Assembly (NCBI GenBank): GCA_020860025.1
Contig: JAJBVC010000073.1
Span: 1 to 10,450 of the forward strand
Reading direction: 5' to 3'
DNA length: 10,450 nucleotides
Origin: Clostridiales bacterium
GTDB taxonomy: Bacteria > Bacillota > Clostridia > Oscillospirales > Acutalibacteraceae
The notes below the pieces were generated by a model. It ran no database searches. It was given only the letters and a program-made list of their open reading frames with translations, and was not told the DNA's origin. The position numbers and the translations under genes are program-made. This document shows, piece after piece, positions 1-9,100 of this stretch. Each line of letters begins with the position of its first letter. The first letter of the stretch is position 1.

Positions 1-916
1 AGACGGAACAACCGGACTTAAAATATACAATCGCTTTGATCGCCGAAATGATATTGAACTTTTACTCATTGACCCTGAAAAAAGAAAAGATGCGACCGAG
101 CGGGCTAAAATGATAAACGAAAGTGATATAACATTTTTGTGTCTTCCCGACGCAGCTTCAAGAGAAGCGGTATCGCTTGTTAAAAATGATAATGTTAAGA
201 TTATTGACACTTCAACGGCTCACAGGACTCTTCCCGATTGGGCTTACGGCTTTCCCGAGCTTAGCAAACAGTTAAGAGAAAAAATTGAAACAAGCAAAAG
301 AATAGCCGTTCCCGGATGCTATGCAAGCGGTTTTAACTCAATAGTATTCCCTCTTATAAAGAGCGGTATGATTACTCCCGATTATGATGTTACCTGCTTT
401 GCGCTGAGCGGTTACAGCGGTGCAGGTAAAAAAGGCATTGCTCAATACGAAGATGAAAACAGAGATAACGAGCTTGACTCGCCGAGAATTTATGCGCTTT
501 CTCAGGAGCATAAGCACCTAAAAGAAATGAAAGCGATAAGCACTCTCAGCAAAGAGCCTTGCTTCTCACCTATTATCTGTGATTATCCGCAGGGAATGGT
601 AGTTTCTGTTCCGCTTTTCACCGATAAAATGACAAAAAAGTATACTGTAAACGACATTTACGAAATGTTTTCACATCACTATGACGGCTCGGATATTGTA
701 AAAGTCCGAAGACCCGGCTATACAGAAAATATGGTCGGTTCAAACAATTTTGCCGACCGTGACGATATGGAAATAGAAATTCACGGAAATGACGACAGAA
801 TTCTCATTACATCTCGCTTTGACAATCTCGGCAAGGGAGCGTCGGGCGCCGCTATTCAGTGCATGAATATTGCAATGGGAATTGATGAAAAAACAGGTTT
901 AAATATAGGAGAATAA
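1..916 (+). CDS. argC: N-acetyl-gamma-glutamyl-phosphate reductase, type 2 (5' partial)
   Basis: ArgC is the NADPH-dependent cytoplasmic enzyme that reduces N-acetylglutamyl phosphate to N-acetylglutamate semialdehyde, the third step of arginine synthesis. The reading frame is open from the first complete codon at base 2. It begins with DGTTGLKIYNRF, the end of the glycine-rich nucleotide-binding motif of the short type-2 ArgC family, so the true start lies roughly 8-10 codons outside the window. The ATG at 110 is internal, because family-conserved sequence (DIELLLIDPEKRKD) lies upstream of it in frame. The catalytic cysteine is in VPGCYASG (codon at 317-319), and the EHKHL segment (509-520) supplies the expected histidines. 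The visible 304 residues plus the missing few match the ~310-residue type-2 length. The stop is 4 bases before argJ, and the argJ ribosome binding site lies inside the argC 3' end. Subfamily assignment is from motif recall. Confidence is high. Confidence 0.96.
   Translation, partial: DGTTGLKIYNRFDRRNDIELLLIDPEKRKDATERAKMINESDITFLCLPDAASREAVSLVKNDNVKIIDTSTAHRTLPDWAYGFPELSKQLREKIETSKRIAVPGCYASGFNSIVFPLIKSGMITPDYDVTCFALSGYSGAGKKGIAQYEDENRDNELDSPRIYALSQEHKHLKEMKAISTLSKEPCFSPIICDYPQGMVVSVPLFTDKMTKKYTVNDIYEMFSHHYDGSDIVKVRRPGYTENMVGSNNFADRDDMEIEIHGNDDRILITSRFDNLGKGASGAAIQCMNIAMGIDEKTGLNIGE
907..912 (+). promoter_or_regulatory. Shine-Dalgarno site for argJ
   Basis: AGGAGA lies 8 bases before the ATG at 921, within the last codons of argC. 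It supports that start and suggests translation of argJ is coupled to termination of argC. Confidence 0.8.
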
Positions 917-920
917 CCTT

Positions 921-2162
921 ATGAAATATATTGAAGGCGGTATTTGTGCCGCAAAAGGATTTAAAGCAAGCGGAACATACTGCGGAATTAAAAGGCCCGC
1001 AAACGATACGCCGGATACAAAGCATAAAAACGATATATGTCTTTTTGCGTGCGACGTTTTATGCGACACTGCGGCTGTATACACTCAAAACAAGGTCAAA
1101 GGCGCACCTATAATCGTTACAAAGAAAAATCTTGAAAAATCAAATAACAAAGCGCTTGCTGTTATTGTAAATTCAAAAAATGCAAACACCTGCAACACCG
1201 ACGGAATCGAAAAGGCAAACGAAATGTGCGCTCTCGTTGCAAAGGAAATGAACATTCCAAAGGAACAAGTTATTGTTGCATCGACAGGCGTTATCGGTCA
1301 GGTGCTGCCTATAGAGCCGATAAGAAACGCTGTACCAACGCTTGTTAAAGAACTTGACTACGGTAAAAATCTTGAAGCCGCTACTGCGATAATGACTACA
1401 GATACGGTTAAAAAGGAATATGCCGTTGAATTTGAAATCGGCGGTACCGTTTGCAGGCTCGGCGGTATGGCAAAGGGCAGCGGAATGATTCACCCAAATA
1501 TGGCGACGACGCTTAACTTTATTACAACAGACTGCGCAATTTCTCAAGAACTGATGCAAAAGGCTTTATCTGATATAGTTAAAGTCACTTATAACTGTCT
1601 TGTAATAGACGGCGATACGTCAACAAACGATATGGTTTCGCTTATGTCGTCGGGTCTTGCCGAAAACGAGAAAATCACCTGCGAGGGAGAAGCGTATGAA
1701 ATATTCAAAACGGCTCTTTATGAGGTTATGATGAATATGACACGTATGCTCGCAAAGGACGGAGAAGGCGCTTCAAAGCTTCTTGAATGTATTTGTTCCA
1801 GCGCTCCCGACAAGGACACAGCGATTGCTGTTGCAAAGCAGGTTGTAGGCTCAACGCTCTTTAAATGCGCTATGTTCGGTGAAGACGCAAACTGCGGTCG
1901 TATTGCCTGCGCAATCGGATATACAGACGCTGAATTTGATATTGAAAAGATTGAAATTGATTTAAAATCCGACAAAGGAACAGTAAGCGTTTTCAAAAAC
2001 GGCTACAGCGTTGATTTTTGTGAGGAAAAGGCTGCTGAAATTCTTTCCTCGGATGAAATAATTATACTAATCAATATGAACCAGGGAGAAGAAAGCGCTA
2101 CAGCCTGGGGCTGTGATATGACTTACGATTATGTAAAAATCAACGGCGATTACAGAACTTAA
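921..2162 (+). CDS. argJ: Glutamate N-acetyltransferase / ornithine acetyltransferase (ArgJ proenzyme)
   Basis: ArgJ transfers the acetyl group of N-acetylornithine to glutamate, giving ornithine and N-acetylglutamate, and so recycles acetyl groups in the cyclic arginine pathway. Some family members also use acetyl-CoA, but sequence alone does not settle which type this is. The 413-residue length is typical. ArgJ enzymes are made as a precursor that cleaves itself at an Ala-Thr bond; the conserved site is visible as KGSGMIHPNMAT, with the break expected between A195 and T196. That would give an alpha chain of about 195 residues and a beta chain of about 218 whose new N-terminal Thr is the nucleophile. 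The VASTGVIGQ segment (S121-T122-G123) matches the conserved oxyanion-hole region. The C-terminal half carries GEDANCGRIACAIGY and ends in YVKINGDYRT, both family hallmarks. No argA is present in the window. Start chosen by the AGGAGA site 8 bases upstream. Confidence 0.97.
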   Translation: MKYIEGGICAAKGFKASGTYCGIKRPANDTPDTKHKNDICLFACDVLCDTAAVYTQNKVKGAPIIVTKKNLEKSNNKALAVIVNSKNANTCNTDGIEKANEMCALVAKEMNIPKEQVIVASTGVIGQVLPIEPIRNAVPTLVKELDYGKNLEAATAIMTTDTVKKEYAVEFEIGGTVCRLGGMAKGSGMIHPNMATTLNFITTDCAISQELMQKALSDIVKVTYNCLVIDGDTSTNDMVSLMSSGLAENEKITCEGEAYEIFKTALYEVMMNMTRMLAKDGEGASKLLECICSSAPDKDTAIAVAKQVVGSTLFKCAMFGEDANCGRIACAIGYTDAEFDIEKIEIDLKSDKGTVSVFKNGYSVDFCEEKAAEILSSDEIIILINMNQGEESATAWGCDMTYDYVKINGDYRT

Positions 2163-2182
2163 TAATAACATAAATTTTAGAC

Positions 2183-2187
2183 GGAGG
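2183..2187 (+). promoter_or_regulatory. Shine-Dalgarno site for argB
   Basis: GGAGG lies 6 bases before the ATG at 2194, inside the 31-base argJ-argB gap, the longest gap between genes of the operon. The rest of the gap (TAACATAAATTTTAG) shows no hairpin or other element that I can see. Confidence 0.85.
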
Positions 2188-2193
2188 TTACTT

Positions 2194-3054
2194 ATGGATA
2201 ATATTAACAATGCTCAAAAGGCGGAAATACTTGCACATGCATTGCCAAATATACAGATGTACCGAAAAAAAACAATCGTTGTTAAATATGGTGGCAACGC
2301 TATGATAAACGAAGAACTCAAAGCCGCTGTTATGCACGATATTGTTCTTCTTACAACTGTGGGAATAAAGGTTGTACTCGTTCACGGCGGCGGCCCTGCG
2401 ATTAACGAAACTCTAAGCAAAATGAATATCGAAAGTAAGTTTGTCGATGGATTAAGAGTTACAGACAAGGATACTGTGGACGTTGTTCAAATGGTGCTTG
2501 CCGGTAAGGTCAACAAGGATTTAGTATGTGAAATCGGCAATCTCGGCGGTCACGCAATCGGTCTTTCCGGTATGGATGGAAATATGATTGAATGTAAAGC
2601 GCTTGACAGCGAGCACGGCTATGTGGGCGAAATCGTAAACGTAAATATGGAGGTTGTCGAGGAAGTGCTGGCACACGGCTTTATCCCCGTCATTTCCACT
2701 ATCGGATATGACAAGCAGGGCAACTGCTACAATATCAATGCGGACACTGTTGCCGCTGCGGTTGCGGGCGCACTCGGTGCCGAGGCTTTAGTCTCAATGA
2801 CCGACATTGTAGGACTTCTTCGTGATAAAAACGATGATTCAACGCTTATTCACAGAGTCTATATTTCAGACACGCCTGCACTTATTGCAGAGGGAATAAT
2901 CAGCGGCGGAATGATACCTAAAATCGATTCAATGACGCAGGCTATCAGACAAGGCGTAAAAAAAGCATTTATAATTGACGGACGTGTTCCCCACTCCATT
3001 CTTATGGAGCTTTTAACTGACGAAGGTATGGGAACGATGTTCAGAAGCAGGTGA
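2194..3054 (+). CDS. argB: Acetylglutamate kinase, predicted arginine-inhibited type
   Basis: ArgB phosphorylates N-acetylglutamate with ATP, the second and usually controlling step of arginine synthesis when the cyclic ArgJ route is used. The 286-residue amino-acid-kinase fold shows VVKYGGNAM with Lys31, the nucleotide and substrate loop VHGGGPAI (63-70), GLRVTDKDTVDVV (86-98), NINADTVAAA (180-189) and SGGMIPKI (237-244). About 25 residues precede the first strand (NAQKAEILAHALPNIQMYRK). This matches the N-terminal helix that links dimers into hexamers in arginine-sensitive kinases and is absent from the shorter arginine-insensitive E. coli type. The C-terminal HSILMELLTDEGMGTMF (267-283) resembles the arginine-binding end of sensitive enzymes. 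Feedback inhibition by arginine is therefore inferred, not shown. The stop is 4 bases before the argD start. Confidence 0.97.
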   Translation: MDNINNAQKAEILAHALPNIQMYRKKTIVVKYGGNAMINEELKAAVMHDIVLLTTVGIKVVLVHGGGPAINETLSKMNIESKFVDGLRVTDKDTVDVVQMVLAGKVNKDLVCEIGNLGGHAIGLSGMDGNMIECKALDSEHGYVGEIVNVNMEVVEEVLAHGFIPVISTIGYDKQGNCYNINADTVAAAVAGALGAEALVSMTDIVGLLRDKNDDSTLIHRVYISDTPALIAEGIISGGMIPKIDSMTQAIRQGVKKAFIIDGRVPHSILMELLTDEGMGTMFRSR

Positions 3055-3058
3055 TAAG

Positions 3059-4219
3059 ATGGATACTAAAGAATTAGACAGCGAGTACATTGCCCATTCA
3101 TACGCAAGATTTGACGTTACGCTTACAAAAGGCAGCGGTTCAACGCTTTACGACGACGAGGGCAAGGCTTATATAGATTTCGGTTCGGGAATCGGCGTAA
3201 CGGCATTCGGCATAGGCGACAATGAGTGGAAGGCTGCCGTTGAAATGCAGCTTGACAAGGTTCAGCACGTAAGCAATTTATATTACACCGAACCGTGTGC
3301 AAGACTTGCTAAAATGCTTTGCGAAAAAAGCGGTATGAAAAAAGTATTTTTCGGCAACAGCGGTGCCGAAGCCAACGAGGGCGCAATTAAATTTGCAAGA
3401 AAATATTCGTATGATAAATACGGCTCCGGCAGGTCTACAATAATTACGCTTGAAAACTCATTTCACGGCAGAACTATAACCACATTAGCAGCAACAGGTC
3501 AGGATAAATTTCACACAATATTCGACCCGTTTACTCCCGGATTCAAGTACTGCCCCGCCAACGATATTAAGGCAATAAACGAAATGGCAAGCGATGATGT
3601 TTGCGCTATTATGTTTGAATGTGTTCAGGGCGAGGGCGGAGTAAATAACCTTGACTATGAATTTGTTAAAGAGATTGAAAAAATCGCTGCCCAAAAAGAT
3701 ATTTTGATGGTAGTTGACGAGGTGCAGACAGGTAACGGCAGAACAGGAAAATATTTTGCATATCAGCACTTCGGTATAACTCCGGACATAGTTTCAACGG
3801 CAAAAGGTATGGCAGGCGGACTTCCTATGGGCGCCGTACTTCTCGGCGAAAAGCTAAAGGACACTGTAACGGCAGGCAGTCACGGCTCAACATTCGGCGG
3901 TAATCCCGTTTGTGCGGCAGGAGCTTGCTCGATAGTATCAAGAATAGACGATGAATTTCTTGATGACGTTTGCAAAAAAAGCGATTACATCAAGGAGTTT
4001 TTATCGAATGTAAAAGGCGTTAAATCAATCAGCGGAATGGGACTTATGCTCGGAATAGAAACAGAAAAAAATGCCGCTGAAGTTGCAAATGAGTGTCTTA
4101 AAAACGGACTGCTTGTTCTAACGGCAAATACAAAAATACGTCTTCTCCCCGCTCTTAACATAACAATGTGCGAGCTTGACAGAGGATTGAAAATTTTGAA
4201 AGAGGTAATTGAAAAATGA
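3059..4219 (+). CDS. argD: Acetylornithine aminotransferase
   Basis: ArgD is a pyridoxal-phosphate enzyme that moves the amino group of glutamate onto N-acetylglutamate semialdehyde to give N-acetylornithine. The 386 residues show the class-III aminotransferase signatures in order: GNSGAEANEGAIKFAR (99-114), SFHGRT (134-139), the cofactor-contacting VDEVQTGNGRTG (219-230), the Schiff-base lysine K249 in STAKGMAGGLPMGA, and HGSTFGGNPVCAAGA, which closes the partner active site in the dimer. Some ArgD proteins also work on succinyl-diaminopimelate intermediates of lysine synthesis (dual ArgD/DapC activity in E. coli). That is worth noting beside the fused DapF domain, but nothing here proves it. 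The start is supported by AGGTGA (3049-3054), which overlaps the argB stop only 4 bases before the ATG. The 3' end overlaps argF by 4 bases (ATGA). Confidence 0.96.
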   Translation: MDTKELDSEYIAHSYARFDVTLTKGSGSTLYDDEGKAYIDFGSGIGVTAFGIGDNEWKAAVEMQLDKVQHVSNLYYTEPCARLAKMLCEKSGMKKVFFGNSGAEANEGAIKFARKYSYDKYGSGRSTIITLENSFHGRTITTLAATGQDKFHTIFDPFTPGFKYCPANDIKAINEMASDDVCAIMFECVQGEGGVNNLDYEFVKEIEKIAAQKDILMVVDEVQTGNGRTGKYFAYQHFGITPDIVSTAKGMAGGLPMGAVLLGEKLKDTVTAGSHGSTFGGNPVCAAGACSIVSRIDDEFLDDVCKKSDYIKEFLSNVKGVKSISGMGLMLGIETEKNAAEVANECLKNGLLVLTANTKIRLLPALNITMCELDRGLKILKEVIEK

Positions 4220-5118
4220 AGCATTTACTAAAATTACAAGACTTAAATCAAAACGATATTTTGGACATACTAAACCTTGCAGACCAGCTTAAATACGAGG
4301 TTAAACATTCTATTGAGCATCATCACCTAAAAGGAAAAACTCTTGGTATGATTTTCCAAAAAAGCTCTACACGTACAAGAGTAAGCTTTGAAACAGGAAT
4401 GTATCAGCTCGGCGGTCAGGCACTCTTTCTTTCAAACCGTGATTTACAAATAGGACGTGGCGAGCCGATTGAGGACACCGCAAGAGTTCTTTCACGTTAC
4501 CTTGACGGAATTATGATACGTACATTTGAGCAAAAAGAGGTTGAGGATTTGGCTAAATACGGCTCAATTCCGATTATAAACGGACTTACCGATTACTGCC
4601 ATCCTTGCCAGGTGCTTGCCGATTTAATGACTATACGTGAGTATAAAAAAAGCTTTGACGGTCTTAAATTCTGCTTTATAGGCGACGGAAACAATATGGC
4701 GAACAGTCTTATAGTCGGTGCAATTAAAATGGGAATGAGCTGTGCTGTTGCCTGCCCCAAAGGTTATGAGCCTGACACTAAAATTATGGAATGGGCATAT
4801 GAAAACGGCGACTTTATGTGCAGTGACGATATTCTTGCCTGTGCTGAAAATGCCGATATTCTTTATACAGACGTATGGGCTTCAATGGGTCAGGAGGCTG
4901 AAAAGGCTCAAAGAGAAAAGATTTTCAAAGGCTTCCAGATAAATGACGATGTAATGGCTGTGGCAAAGGATGACGCAATGGTGCTTCATTGCCTGCCGGC
5001 TCACAGAGAAGAGGAAATTACGGCTAAAGTTTTTGAAGAGCATGCCGATGAAATTTTTGACGAGGCTGAAAACAGACTGCACGCTCAAAAAGCAGTTCTT
5101 GTTAAATTGTTGGGATAA
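4216..5118 (+). CDS. argF: Ornithine carbamoyltransferase
   Basis: ArgF condenses ornithine with carbamoyl phosphate to form citrulline. The 300-residue protein has the carbamoyl-phosphate loop SSTRTR (50-55), HPCQ (129-132), the second-domain FIGDGNNMANSL (154-165), DVWASMG (219-225), which marks ornithine rather than aspartate transcarbamoylases, and the active-site HCLPAHR (258-264). Length and motif order are normal for an anabolic trimeric enzyme. The start overlaps the argD stop as ATGA, and a purine-rich AAAGAGG sits about 10 bases upstream inside argD, consistent with translational coupling. The product of carA/carB directly downstream is its substrate, so this gene joins the ornithine branch to the carbamoyl-phosphate branch. 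A catabolic role cannot be fully excluded from motifs alone, but the biosynthetic context argues against it. Confidence 0.97.
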   Translation: MKHLLKLQDLNQNDILDILNLADQLKYEVKHSIEHHHLKGKTLGMIFQKSSTRTRVSFETGMYQLGGQALFLSNRDLQIGRGEPIEDTARVLSRYLDGIMIRTFEQKEVEDLAKYGSIPIINGLTDYCHPCQVLADLMTIREYKKSFDGLKFCFIGDGNNMANSLIVGAIKMGMSCAVACPKGYEPDTKIMEWAYENGDFMCSDDILACAENADILYTDVWASMGQEAEKAQREKIFKGFQINDDVMAVAKDDAMVLHCLPAHREEEITAKVFEEHADEIFDEAENRLHAQKAVLVKLLG

Positions 5119-5120
5119 TT

Positions 5121-6197
5121 ATGGAAGATAAAAAAGTTTACATCTGCCTTGCTGACGGCAGTATATTTGAGGGGAAAAGTTTCGGTGCATCGGGCGAAGT
5201 TTTGGGTGAACTCGTTTTTACGACAGGTATGTGCGGTTATATTGAAACGCTGACCGACCCGAGTTATTACGGTCAGATTGTAATGCAGACGTTTCCGCTT
5301 ATAGGAAACTATGGTTTCATTGACGAGGACGCCGAAAGTCCATCGTCAGCGGTAAGCGCTTATATAGTTCGTGAATACTGTGAAAATCCGTCAAATTTTC
5401 GCTGTGGTGAAACTCTTGACGAATATCTTAAAAAGAACAATATTGTCGGAGTTTTTGATGTTGACACACGTGAAATTACAAAAATTATACGTGAATCGGG
5501 CGTAATGAATGCACTTATTACAAGCGACCCGTCTAAAATTGACTATGATAAAATCGACAGCTATTTGATTAAAGACGCTGTTAAGTCCGTATCAATAACC
5601 AAACCGTCGATGAGCCCTTCAAGTGAGCATAAATATAACGTGGTGCTGATTGATTACGGCACTAAAAGCAATATTATAAGAGAGCTTAACAACCGTGGCT
5701 GTAATGTGGCTGTTGTTCCTTACAACACTAAGGCTGAAGATATTTTAAATCTTAATCCCGACGGAATAATGCTTTCAAACGGCCCGGGCAACCCTGAAGA
5801 AAATATTGACGCTATAAACGAGCTTAAAAAGCTAATCGGGAAAAAACCGATTTTTGCAATTTGCCTCGGACATCAGCTTTTAGCACTTTCTCAAGGTGCA
5901 AAGACGACTAAACTGAAATACGGTCATCGTGGTGTGAACCAGCCTGTTAAAAATCTTGAAACGGGCAGAACCTTTATATCTTCTCAAAATCACGGATATG
6001 CTGTTGTTAACGATACCGTTGAAAAAGCGGGCGGAACAATAAGCTACGTAAACGCAAACGACAATACGTGCGAGGGAATTGATTATAAAGATAAGATGGC
6101 TTTTTCGGTTCAATTTCACCCTGAGGCATGCTCAGGCCCTCACGATACACGTTTTATTTTTGACAAATTTATTGATATGATGGGAGGTAACAAGTAA
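5121..6197 (+). CDS. carA: Carbamoyl-phosphate synthase small (glutaminase) subunit
   Basis: CarA releases ammonia from glutamine and passes it through a tunnel to CarB for carbamoyl-phosphate synthesis. The N-terminal CPSase small-chain domain (about 1-150) has LVFTTGMCGYIETLTDPSYYGQI. The class-I glutamine amidotransferase domain (about 172-355) has the oxyanion region SNGPGNP (219-225), the nucleophile C248 in CLGHQLLALSQGA, GHRGVNQPV (268-276), and the catalytic pair H333 and E335 in QFHPEA. All expected catalytic residues are present and the 358-residue length is normal. Only 2 bases separate it from the argF stop, with a weak GGGA 5 bases before the ATG, so expression probably depends on coupling to argF. 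The stop codon shares one base with the carB start (TAATG). Confidence 0.97.
   Translation: MEDKKVYICLADGSIFEGKSFGASGEVLGELVFTTGMCGYIETLTDPSYYGQIVMQTFPLIGNYGFIDEDAESPSSAVSAYIVREYCENPSNFRCGETLDEYLKKNNIVGVFDVDTREITKIIRESGVMNALITSDPSKIDYDKIDSYLIKDAVKSVSITKPSMSPSSEHKYNVVLIDYGTKSNIIRELNNRGCNVAVVPYNTKAEDILNLNPDGIMLSNGPGNPEENIDAINELKKLIGKKPIFAICLGHQLLALSQGAKTTKLKYGHRGVNQPVKNLETGRTFISSQNHGYAVVNDTVEKAGGTISYVNANDNTCEGIDYKDKMAFSVQFHPEACSGPHDTRFIFDKFIDMMGGNK
6182..6187 (+). promoter_or_regulatory. Shine-Dalgarno site for carB-dapF
   Basis: GGGAGG lies 9 bases before the ATG at 6197, inside the end of carA. It fixes the carB start at the TAATG overlap. Confidence 0.8.
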
Positions 6198-9100
6198 TGC
6201 CTCTTAATAAAGATATTAAAAAAGTTCTTGTTATAGGTTCGGGCCCTATCGTTATAGGTCAGGCGGCGGAATTTGACTATGCCGGCGCTCAGGCTTGCCG
6301 TGTTCTCAGAGATGAGGGAATAGAGGTTGTTCTCGTAAACTCAAACCCCGCTACTATAATGACGGACAAGGCGCTTGCAGACCATATCTATCTTGAACCG
6401 CTCACAGAGACTACCGTTAAAAGGATTATTGAAAAAGAGCGTCCCGATTCAATTCTTTGCGGTCTCGGCGGTCAAACAGGACTTACTATCGGTATGCAGC
6501 TTGCAAAGGACGGCTTTCTTGATAAAATGGGCGTTAAGCTTTTGGGCACCGACGCTGAGGCCATTGATAAAGCTGAAGACCGAGAGATGTTCCGTGACAC
6601 TATGGTTAAAATCGGTCAGCCGGTTGTACCGAGCGATATTGCATATACTCTTGAGGACGCTGAAAAAATAGCCGATGAAATAGGTTATCCTGTAATAATT
6701 CGACCTGCGTTTACTCTCGGCGGTGCAGGCGGCGGAGTTGCGTATAACAAAAACGAGCTTGACATTATTGCCAAAAACGGACTTATGCTCTCCCCTATTA
6801 CACAGGTACTTGTTGAAAGATATATAGCAGGCTGGAAAGAAATTGAATTTGAAGTAATGCGTGACCACGCCGGAAATGTTATCGCTGTCTGTTCTATGGA
6901 AAACTTCGACCCTGTTGGAGTTCATACAGGCGACAGTATCGTAATTGCTCCCGCCGTTACGCTTTCAGATAAAGAATACCAAATGCTTCGCTCTGCGTCC
7001 CTTGACATAATTACAGAGCTTGGCATAGAGGGCGGATGTAACTGCCAGTTTGCGCTTAATCCCGAAAGCTTTGAATATTCTGTAATCGAAGTTAATCCGA
7101 GAGTATCACGTTCATCGGCACTTGCATCAAAGGCTACAGGTTATCCTATTGCAAAGGTGACGACAAAAATTGCCCTCGGCTACACTCTTGACGAAATCAG
7201 AAACGACATTACAGGTAAGACCTGCGCCTGCTTTGAACCTACACTTGATTACGTTGTTGTTAAGCTGCCGAAATGGCCTTTTGATAAATTTGTGAACGCT
7301 TCAAGAAAACTCGGCACTCAAATGAAGGCTACAGGCGAGGTTATGAGCATCGCTCCAAGCTTTGAGATGGCAATAATGAAAGCCGTAAGAGGTGCGGAAA
7401 TCGGACTTGATACGCTGAATAATAAAACGCTTGACGGCGTTGATATTAAAGAAAAACTGCACGACCAGGACGATATACGCTTATTTACTGTATTCAAAGC
7501 GTTAAAGCAAGGTATTTCTGTAGATGAGATTCACGAAATCACGATGATTGATGAGTGGTTTTTATACAAGCTTCTCAACCTTGCAAACTATGAAAAGGAA
7601 ATTGAAAACAAGCCTATATCAAAAGAGCAATATATAAAGGGCAAAAAGCTTGGCTACACCGACAGTGCACTTGAAAAAATCAGCGGCGGCAGTCTTGCTT
7701 TTCACCACAACTGCGTATACAAAATGGTTGACACGTGCGCAGCCGAATTCAAGGCTGAAACTCCTTATTTTTATTCGACTTATGACGAACACTGCGAGGC
7801 AAGAAGTCTTGAAAGTTCCGGCAAAGAAAAAATTATAGTTCTCGGCTCGGGCCCTATTCGTATCGGTCAGGGCATTGAATTTGACTATTCGTCGGTTCAC
7901 TGCGTATGGACTTTGAAAGAGCTTGGCTATGAGGTAATACTTATTAACAACAACCCCGAAACTGTTTCAACAGACTTTGACACAGGCGACAGACTTTACT
8001 TTGAGCCTTTGACGAACGAAGATGTTATGAATGTCATAAAGGCTGAAAATCCAATCGGCGTTGTTGTTGCTTTCGGCGGCCAGACCGCTATTAAGCTGAC
8101 AAAATTTCTTGATAACAACAATATTACAATTTTCGGCACAAGCGCTCAGTCTATTGATGTTGCGGAAGACAGAGAAAAATTCGATGCTTTGCTCGAACGC
8201 TTCAATATTTCAAGACCTAAGGGCGAAAGCGTGATGACTTTGAACGAAGCGCTTGCGGCGGCAAACCGTCTCGGTTATCCCGTTTTGCTTCGTCCGTCTT
8301 ATGTAATCGGCGGTCAAAATATGACAATAGCGTATACGAATGACGACGTTGAGCAATATATGCAAATAATTCTTTCCCAAGGAATTGAAAATCCTGTACT
8401 TGTTGACAAGTATATGATGGGAACAGAGCTTGAGGTTGACTGCATTTCAGACGGAAAAGATGTATTAATCCCGGGTATAATGGAGCATATTGAGCGTGCA
8501 GGCGTTCATTCGGGTGATTCAATCGCCGTATATCCGCCGTATAATCTTAATGATATGATGCTTGAAAAAGTATGCGAGGTATCGCAAAACCTTGCTCTTT
8601 CGCTCGGAACAAAAGGGCTTGTAAACATTCAATATCTTATTTATCAAAACGAGCTTTATGTTATTGAAGTAAATCCGAGAGCGTCACGAACAATTCCTTA
8701 TATAAGCAAGGTTACAGGCATTCCGATGGTTGAACTTGCAACTAAAATTATGGTTGGCGCAAAGCTCGAAGACCTCGGCTACGGCACAGGTCTTTACAGA
8801 ACTCCGCCGTATTTTGCAGTTAAAGTCCCTGTATTCAGCTTTGAAAAGTTAAATGATGTTAACTCAAAGCTCGGCCCTGAAATGAAGTCTACAGGCGAGG
8901 TACTCGGCGTTGGTAAAAATCTTATTGAGGCATTATTCAAAGGACTTGTTTCAGCCGGATTTAAAACTGATTTTCATAAGAAAGACAACAATGCCGTACT
9001 TATTACTGTTACTAAACAGGACAGGTTTGAAATCGTTAATCTTGCTAAAAAGCTCGATGATTTGGGAGCAAAAATTTGGGCAACGCCCGAAACGGCAAAA

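Noticed and set aside
110..112. ATG at 110 as the start of argC
   Set aside because: The frame is open to the window edge and encodes recognisable ArgC sequence upstream (DGTTGLKIYNRF, LIDPEKRKD), so this ATG is internal.
2163..2193. Attenuator, operator or riboswitch in the argJ-argB gap
   Set aside because: Only 31 bases, occupied by the Shine-Dalgarno site and an AT-rich stretch with no visible hairpin or repeat.
6449..6925. Long minus-strand open frame opposite carB, and similar frames opposite argJ, argD, argF and dapF
   Set aside because: These lie wholly within well-conserved + strand genes, lack ribosome binding sites and have low-complexity, non-family-like translations; they are antisense shadows.
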